From the NCBI GenBank assembly GCA_005239795.1, contig SBBH01000112.1:1-10740 (forward strand): DNA of 10,740 nt. Direction: 5' to 3'. A program made the position numbers and the translations under genes. Shown here piece by piece: positions 7,370 to 10,740 of the stretch. The stretch comes from Planctomycetales bacterium (lineage in GTDB: Bacteria; Planctomycetota; SBBH01). A model generated the notes under the pieces. The model was given only the letters and a program-made list of their open reading frames with translations, ran no database searches and was not told the origin of the DNA. How positions within the stretch are numbered: position 1 is the stretch's first letter; each line of letters opens with the position of its first letter.

Positions 7370-7388
7370 GTCAGTTCACACAACTGAC
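7370..7388. repeat. 7-bp inverted repeat upstream of the DUF6263-like gene
   Basis: GTCAGTT and AACTGAC form a perfect inverted repeat around the 5-nt spacer CACAC. It lies 28 nt upstream of the ATG at 7342. It could be an operator for a dimeric regulator or a small hairpin in the 5' leader. Pairing is seen directly; any function is a guess. Confidence 0.4.
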
Positions 7389-7457
7389 GAGGCGCCGATC
7401 ATCCCAAAGAGATCCGCTCGGCACAAGCGCCGCTTCGCGCCTTCGAGTGCAGATCTG

Positions 7458-7463
7458 TATAAT
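7458..7463 (+). promoter_or_regulatory. Putative -10 element of the tRNA-Ser gene
   Basis: TATAAT, a perfect -10 consensus in otherwise GC-rich DNA, sits 17 nt before the first base of the tRNA, leaving room for a short 5' leader. A -35 is weak at best (TTCGCG at 7434-7439). Confidence 0.55.
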
Positions 7464-7480
7464 CGGCGCCCTTTCTTCAA

Positions 7481-7567
7481 GGAGAGGTGTCCGAGTGGCT
7501 TAAGGGGCGCGCTTGGAAAGCGCGTGCACTCGCAAGGGTGCCGGGGGTTCGAATCCCCCCCTCTCCG
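7481..7567 (+). tRNA. tRNA-Ser (anticodon GGA)
   Basis: A full class II cloverleaf can be drawn. The acceptor stem is GGAGAGG (7481-7487) with CCTCTCC (7560-7566), plus discriminator G7567, as expected for serine. The anticodon stem is 7508-7512 with 7520-7524, and its loop TTGGAAA (7513-7519) gives anticodon GGA at 7515-7517, reading UCC and UCU. The long variable arm is 7526-7531 paired with 7536-7541 around a GCAA tetraloop. The T arm is GGGGG/CCCCC around TTCGAAT. The 3' CCA is not encoded, so it must be added enzymatically. Confidence 0.97.
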
Positions 7568-7569
7568 AA

Positions 7570-7594
7570 TTTTGTCCGCCTCCGGCGGACAAAA
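7570..7594. repeat. Perfect 11-bp palindrome with 3-nt loop downstream of tRNA-Ser
   Basis: TTTTGTCCGCC (7570-7580) and GGCGGACAAAA (7584-7594) are exact reverse complements around TCC, starting 2 nt after the tRNA. It could end tRNA transcription, but the U-tract that should follow the stem is missing on both strands; the T run is on the 5' side and pairs with the A run. It may instead be one copy of a dispersed palindromic repeat. The -10-like box of the sulfatase lies just beyond it. Confidence 0.75.
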
Positions 7595-7600
7595 TCGCCT

Positions 7601-7606
7601 TAGACT
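7601..7606 (+). promoter_or_regulatory. Putative -10 element of the sulfatase gene
   Basis: TAGACT fits the TAnnnT form and ends 6 nt before the ATG at 7613. No Shine-Dalgarno sequence precedes that ATG, so a leaderless mRNA is suggested. No clear -35 is visible, and the region upstream is the palindrome. Confidence 0.35.
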
Positions 7607-7612
7607 CAATGG

Positions 7613-9019
7613 ATGCGGCTCAAAAGTGGCATCGCCGCCTTGGTTTTTTGCGTGAGCACGGCGGCGCTCGCCACCCCGAAGCGCCCTCCGGATGTCATTC
7701 TGATCCTCGCCGACGACCTCAACACGCACCTGGGCTGTTACGGATACCCCACGGCGAAGACGCCCCACATCGACGCGCTCGCGGCCTCCGGGATGCGGTT
7801 TGACCGGGCCTATTGCCAGACACCGCTCTGCAACCCCAGCCGGACCTCCTTTCTCACAGGACTGCGCCCCGAAACGACGGGGGTTTTCAACAATGAGATT
7901 GATTGGAGGGAAAAACTGAAAGGAGTCGCGACGCTCCCCGAGCAGTTCCGGGCGGCCGGCTACGAAACGGTCGGAATCGGAAAAATTTTTCACAACACGT
8001 TCGAGGTCCCGGAGCGGTGGGACCGCTGGATCCGTCCCGCTGAAAATCTCCCCAGGCCCCCCGAGCGCAAGCCTCTCAAGACCCCCGCCAACTTTTCTTC
8101 TCGCAAACCCGGCGAGAAAAAGGGACTTCTGGAATGGGGCCCTTCGGGGCGGGGCGATCGCGAGGACCTCGACGGCATGAAAGCGGAACAGGCGGTGCGG
8201 GTTCTTTCGGCCCCGCGCGGCGAAAAACCTCTTTTTCTCGCCGTGGGGTTTTCGCTCCCGCACCTTCCCTTCACGGCCCCGGAACGGTATTTCGCGATGC
8301 ATCCTCCCGAACGGGCGATCCTTCCCTTTTTTCCTCCCGGAGACTGTGACGACATCCCCCCGCCGGCGCTCATGCACCCCGAGATTCACGGCGCCCTCAC
8401 CCAACAAGAGTGGCGTGAACTCCTCTCGGCCTATAACGCCTGCATTTCCTATGTCGACGCCGGCGTGGGACGCATTCTCGAGGCGCTTGGAAAATCCGGC
8501 CGGGCCGACCACACTCTTGTTGTTTTTGCCGGAGATCACGGCTTCCTTCTGGGGGAACACGGACAATGGCAAAAACTGCGCTTGTTCGAAGAGACCTGCC
8601 GCGTCCCCCTCATCCTCCGAGCCCCGGGGCGCGTCAAGCGTGGGTCGCAGACCACGGCGCTCGTGGAGCTTGTGGATCTTTTTCCGACCCTGATCGATCT
8701 CTGCGGACTTCCCCCTGTCAACACGCTTGAGGGAACGAGCGTCGCGCCCCTCCTGATCGATCCCGAACGCCCCTGGAAGAAGGCGGCCTTCTCGTCCATC
8801 AACCGCGCCGGGGGGGTCAGCCTGCGCACCCCGCGCTACCGCTACACGGAGTGGACGATTGGCAAAGAGAAGGCCGCCGAGCTTTACGACCACGAGAACG
8901 ATCCCGGGGAGATCACCAATCTCGCCGGAGATCCCGCCTGGGCCCAAACTGTCCAGGAACTCCGCGTGCTCCTCACGGCCGGTTGGCAAGGGGCGCTTCC
9001 GGCGGGCGCCGTCCGGTGA
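7613..9019 (+). CDS. Exported sulfatase, iduronate-2-sulfatase-like
   Basis: Type I sulfatase that hydrolyses sulfate esters, probably on sulfated polysaccharides, outside the cytoplasm. The 468-aa product has a signal peptide (residues 1-20, ending AALA). The sulfatase signature CNPSRTSFLTG has Cys73 as the residue to be converted to formylglycine. Metal-site residues Asp34-Asp35 lie in ILADDLN, and Asp308-His309 in GDHGFLLGEHGQWQK, followed by the conserved His316 and Lys321. The iduronate-2-sulfatase-type pattern is supported by KIFHNTFEVP (124-133), RVPLILRAPG (330-339) and the C-terminal ELYDHENDPGEITNLAGDP. The exact substrate is inferred. No formylglycine-generating enzyme or anaerobic maturase is in the window, so maturation depends on a gene elsewhere. 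ATG 7613 follows a TAGACT box, and an out-of-frame ATG lies at 7609. The stop overlaps the GTG of the NUDIX gene by 4 nt. Confidence 0.93.
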   Translation: MRLKSGIAALVFCVSTAALATPKRPPDVILILADDLNTHLGCYGYPTAKTPHIDALAASGMRFDRAYCQTPLCNPSRTSFLTGLRPETTGVFNNEIDWREKLKGVATLPEQFRAAGYETVGIGKIFHNTFEVPERWDRWIRPAENLPRPPERKPLKTPANFSSRKPGEKKGLLEWGPSGRGDREDLDGMKAEQAVRVLSAPRGEKPLFLAVGFSLPHLPFTAPERYFAMHPPERAILPFFPPGDCDDIPPPALMHPEIHGALTQQEWRELLSAYNACISYVDAGVGRILEALGKSGRADHTLVVFAGDHGFLLGEHGQWQKLRLFEETCRVPLILRAPGRVKRGSQTTALVELVDLFPTLIDLCGLPPVNTLEGTSVAPLLIDPERPWKKAAFSSINRAGGVSLRTPRYRYTEWTIGKEKAAELYDHENDPGEITNLAGDPAWAQTVQELRVLLTAGWQGALPAGAVR

Positions 9020-9606
9020 GCCCCGCGGCTCTGCGCCGGATGATCGTGGCTCACTCCCCGGCCGACGCGGAGGAGGAGGCCTCGCGCGAGACGATTCTCG
9101 CGTTTCTGGACTCCGGCGGAAACGTTTTCGACCGGCGCCGCTACGCGCCGGGACACCTCACGGGATCCGCTTTCATCCTTGACGCATCTGGAAAAAACCT
9201 GCTCCTGGTGCACCACGCCAGGCTCGACCGATGGCTCCAGCCCGGCGGGCACGGCGAGCCGGGGGAGACGGATCCTTACGCGGTCGCCATCAGGGAGGCC
9301 CAAGAGGAAACGGGGATCACCGGATTACAATCCTGCTTGTCAACCGACGGGGGGACAGGAAGACGGGGGGATGGGGCGATGCGCCCTTTCGATCTGGATG
9401 TGCACGCGATCCCGGCCAGAAAAAACGAGCCGGCGCATCTGCACCTCGATATCCGCTATCTCTTCGTCACCCCGGCGGGGATCCGGCCTGCGGCCAGTGC
9501 GGAATCGCGAGGAATCGCTTGGAAACCCTTGCTGAGCCTGCTGAATTTCTCGACCGACGCCAGTATTCGACGGACCGTGTCGAAGATCCGGGCTTTCATT
9601 GAGTGA
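9016..9606 (+). CDS. NUDIX hydrolase
   Basis: Hydrolyses a nucleoside diphosphate linked to another moiety; the substrate is unknown and the enzyme is cytoplasmic. The 196-aa product has its NUDIX box at about residues 77-101: WLQPGGHGEPGE, then REAQEETGI. The glutamates that bind Mg2+ are present in REAQEE. Between the Glu of PGE and the RE pair there are eight residues (TDPYAVAI) rather than the canonical seven. The block VHHARLDRWLQPGGH matches the subgroup with WLQPGGH. I chose GTG 9016 because it overlaps the sulfatase stop as GTGA, a common coupled-translation arrangement; ATG 9040 is an alternative. The coupling suggests co-transcription with the sulfatase, although one acts outside the cell and the other inside. 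The gene ends 28 bp from the convergent coiled-coil gene. Confidence 0.88.
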   Translation: MSPAALRRMIVAHSPADAEEEASRETILAFLDSGGNVFDRRRYAPGHLTGSAFILDASGKNLLLVHHARLDRWLQPGGHGEPGETDPYAVAIREAQEETGITGLQSCLSTDGGTGRRGDGAMRPFDLDVHAIPARKNEPAHLHLDIRYLFVTPAGIRPAASAESRGIAWKPLLSLLNFSTDASIRRTVSKIRAFIE

Positions 9607-9634
9607 CACACGATCGCGGTTCAGAGCGGATTTT

Positions 9635-10681
9635 CTATTCCAGCTTCACTTCCGATTCTGTCGTTGTGAAGAGAGTATCCGGGCCCATCGCTTCGAACAG
9701 CTTGACCTCCATCTCTTTCCCTTTAAGGCGCTCTCGGCAAGATTTTTCGTATTGTTCGAACTGATCCGGCGTCAGGATCGGCCGGACCCGATCGAGGATC
9801 CGATTCGTCAGTTCAATCTCCGGGTCCAGCATCAGCTCCTTGAGGGACCTTTTGAGCATCGCGCGCGTCTTCAGAATTTCCGGCTCGCTTAAGTGTCGCC
9901 AAGGGTTGACTTCCCCAAGCTTCTCGAGGTCGAGAGACTCCATCCTGTGCGCCTGCTCTTCCACCACCACCTTTTGGACTAACTCCATCTGGTACGGCTC
10001 AAGCCCGAGTCCCTGAAAACTCGGAACGGTCGTCTTGCGCGTCATTCTCTCGGCTTGCCTTAATTCTTCCTCCAAACGCCGGATCTGCTCATCCGAAACC
10101 CAAGAAGAAAGCGCCAGACGCATCCGAGCCAGAGATTCATCCTGGCGCCGAAGGATCTCCGCGGGGGGAATCGACGCGTCAAACATCAGGTACCTCTGGT
10201 GTGTGGATGAAATCTGTTGATCCGCCAACAGATGAACGATTTCGTCATGGATTTCTTTGGAAAACCCCCATTCCTCCAAGATCGGTCTGTACAACGATGC
10301 GACCCGGCGGGTTTCGCTTTTCATGAGTTCCTCTCGTCCCTCGGGCATCTCGAGCATTTTGCGGAGTGCAAAAACCATCCTGACAATCGGATTGGACGTG
10401 GCCGCATCGGAACCGGGTAGGTGTTTTTCTTGATTTCCAGCGGGCCGTGCGGGAATGGCCGCCAGCAACGCCTCGGCGTTGTGCCGGGCGGCGACCGCGG
10501 CCTGCCTCTCTTCCTGCAGACGGGCCGACTGGGCCTGCGCCGCGGCAAGAGCGATCTCCAGCTTCCGATTTTCCGCGAGCGCTCCTTCGCGTTGGCGCTC
10601 GGCCCGATCCGCGCGGTAACCCATCCATGCGGTCCCGCCGAGCCCCGCCACGATCAATCCCACCGCGACTTTCCCTTTCAT
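9635..10681 (-). CDS. Membrane-anchored coiled-coil protein of unknown function
   Basis: I do not recognise this 348-aa protein. It has a short N-terminal membrane segment (about 5-21, in MKGKVAVGLIVAGLGGTAWM). A charged, Ala/Gln/Arg/Glu-rich coiled coil follows (about 22-74), then a Pro/Ala linker (75-98) and a mostly helical soluble domain (99-320) rich in Glu, Arg, Met and Leu. The helical domain includes MLEMPEGREELMKSETRRV (109-127), a second short coiled stretch (194-214), and LTPDQFEQYEK (303-313), which recalls the LTxxQ motif of Spy/CpxP-type periplasmic helical proteins. No catalytic motif is visible. It is likely anchored in the inner membrane with the helical part in the periplasm. 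The start at 10681 is firm, with GGAGG 7 nt upstream. Codon use looks like the neighbours. It converges on the NUDIX gene. Confidence 0.8.
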   Translation of the reverse strand: MKGKVAVGLIVAGLGGTAWMGYRADRAERQREGALAENRKLEIALAAAQAQSARLQEERQAAVAARHNAEALLAAIPARPAGNQEKHLPGSDAATSNPIVRMVFALRKMLEMPEGREELMKSETRRVASLYRPILEEWGFSKEIHDEIVHLLADQQISSTHQRYLMFDASIPPAEILRRQDESLARMRLALSSWVSDEQIRRLEEELRQAERMTRKTTVPSFQGLGLEPYQMELVQKVVVEEQAHRMESLDLEKLGEVNPWRHLSEPEILKTRAMLKRSLKELMLDPEIELTNRILDRVRPILTPDQFEQYEKSCRERLKGKEMEVKLFEAMGPDTLFTTTESEVKLE

Positions 10682-10740
10682 GGCGCCTCCTCCGATGGCG
10701 AGCGCCCCCGAAGGGGCGGCCGCCGTTTTCCCCGCCCACA
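10678..10740 (-). CDS. Possible C-terminal end of an upstream gene (off the right edge)
   Basis: One minus-strand frame is open from the window edge to a TGA at 10680-10678. That TGA overlaps the start of the coiled-coil gene in an ATGA arrangement, typical of coupled genes. Only 20 codons are visible, Arg/Pro-rich, with no recognisable motif. The other upstream frames are also open to the edge, so this is weak evidence. Confidence 0.2.
   Translation of the reverse strand, partial: CGRGKRRPPLRGRSPSEEAP
10703..10718 (-). other. Small hairpin with cUUCGg tetraloop upstream of the coiled-coil gene
   Basis: On the minus strand CGCCCC and GGGGCG can pair around TTCG, giving a very stable 6-bp stem with a UUCG tetraloop, about 20 nt upstream of the ATG at 10681. 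In DNA this GC-rich it may be chance. There is no U-tract, so it is not an intrinsic terminator. Confidence 0.25.

Noticed and set aside
7570..7594. Calling the palindrome an intrinsic terminator of tRNA-Ser.
   Set aside because: The run of T precedes the stem and pairs with A after it, so no unpaired U-tract follows the hairpin on either strand. It is kept as a repeat instead.
7376..8989. A 537-codon open frame on the minus strand opposite the sulfatase and tRNA-Ser.
   Set aside because: It is antisense to a clear sulfatase, and its C-terminal part reads through the reverse complement of tRNA-Ser, giving the familiar false RGGDSNPRHPCECTRFPSAP-type peptide. High GC keeps the frame open by chance.
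1..10740. CRISPR array, insertion sequence, prophage or defence-system genes.
   Set aside because: No regularly spaced direct repeats, transposase or integrase motifs, terminal inverted repeats with target duplications, or known defence domains are visible. The tRNA-Ser gene has no adjacent integrase or visible duplicated 3' end.

Overview
This is a GC-rich bacterial chromosomal window of ordinary gene density. It holds ten protein genes (one cut by the left edge), one tRNA gene and little intergenic DNA. I see no phage, plasmid, transposon or CRISPR signature. The lineage is uncertain. A periplasmic iduronate-2-sulfatase-like enzyme, a DUF6263-like exported protein and a membrane-anchored coiled-coil protein would fit the Planctomycetes-Verrucomicrobia-Chlamydiae group or another environmental Gram-negative phylum, but nothing here settles it.

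Layout: (1) 1-666, minus: zinc-lobe medium-chain dehydrogenase/quinone oxidoreductase, running off the left edge. (2) 776-3327, plus: a proline dehydrogenase whose stop overlaps the start of a peptide-type ABC solute-binding protein, with no permease nearby. (3) 3311-5831, minus: an S41-type PDZ protease homologue followed by the biotin aminotransferase BioA. The end of bioA overlaps the end of the solute-binding gene tail to tail. (4) 5870-6385, plus: a lone complex I subunit nuoB, divergent from the S41 gene. (5) 6401-7342, minus: an exported DUF6263-like protein. (6) 7481-7567, plus: tRNA-Ser(GGA), followed by a perfect 11-bp palindrome. (7) 7613-9606, plus: an exported sulfatase overlapping a NUDIX hydrolase by 4 nt. 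(8) 9635-10681, minus: an unrecognised membrane-anchored coiled-coil protein.

The genes do not form one pathway. The pairs that look co-transcribed are proline dehydrogenase with the solute-binding protein (possibly peptide/amino-acid catabolism), the S41 homologue with bioA, and the sulfatase with the NUDIX enzyme. Two modes of translation start appear to coexist. Some genes have clear Shine-Dalgarno sequences (DUF6263-like, coiled-coil protein, possibly bioA). Others lack one but have a TAnnnT hexamer 6-9 nt before the start codon, the arrangement expected of leaderless mRNAs.

The most notable observations are the S41 homologue whose catalytic serine position reads Arg while the lysine is kept (a probable pseudoprotease), the isolated nuoB, the apparent leaderless promoters, and the palindrome behind the tRNA. 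I found no convincing evidence of a new multi-gene system.
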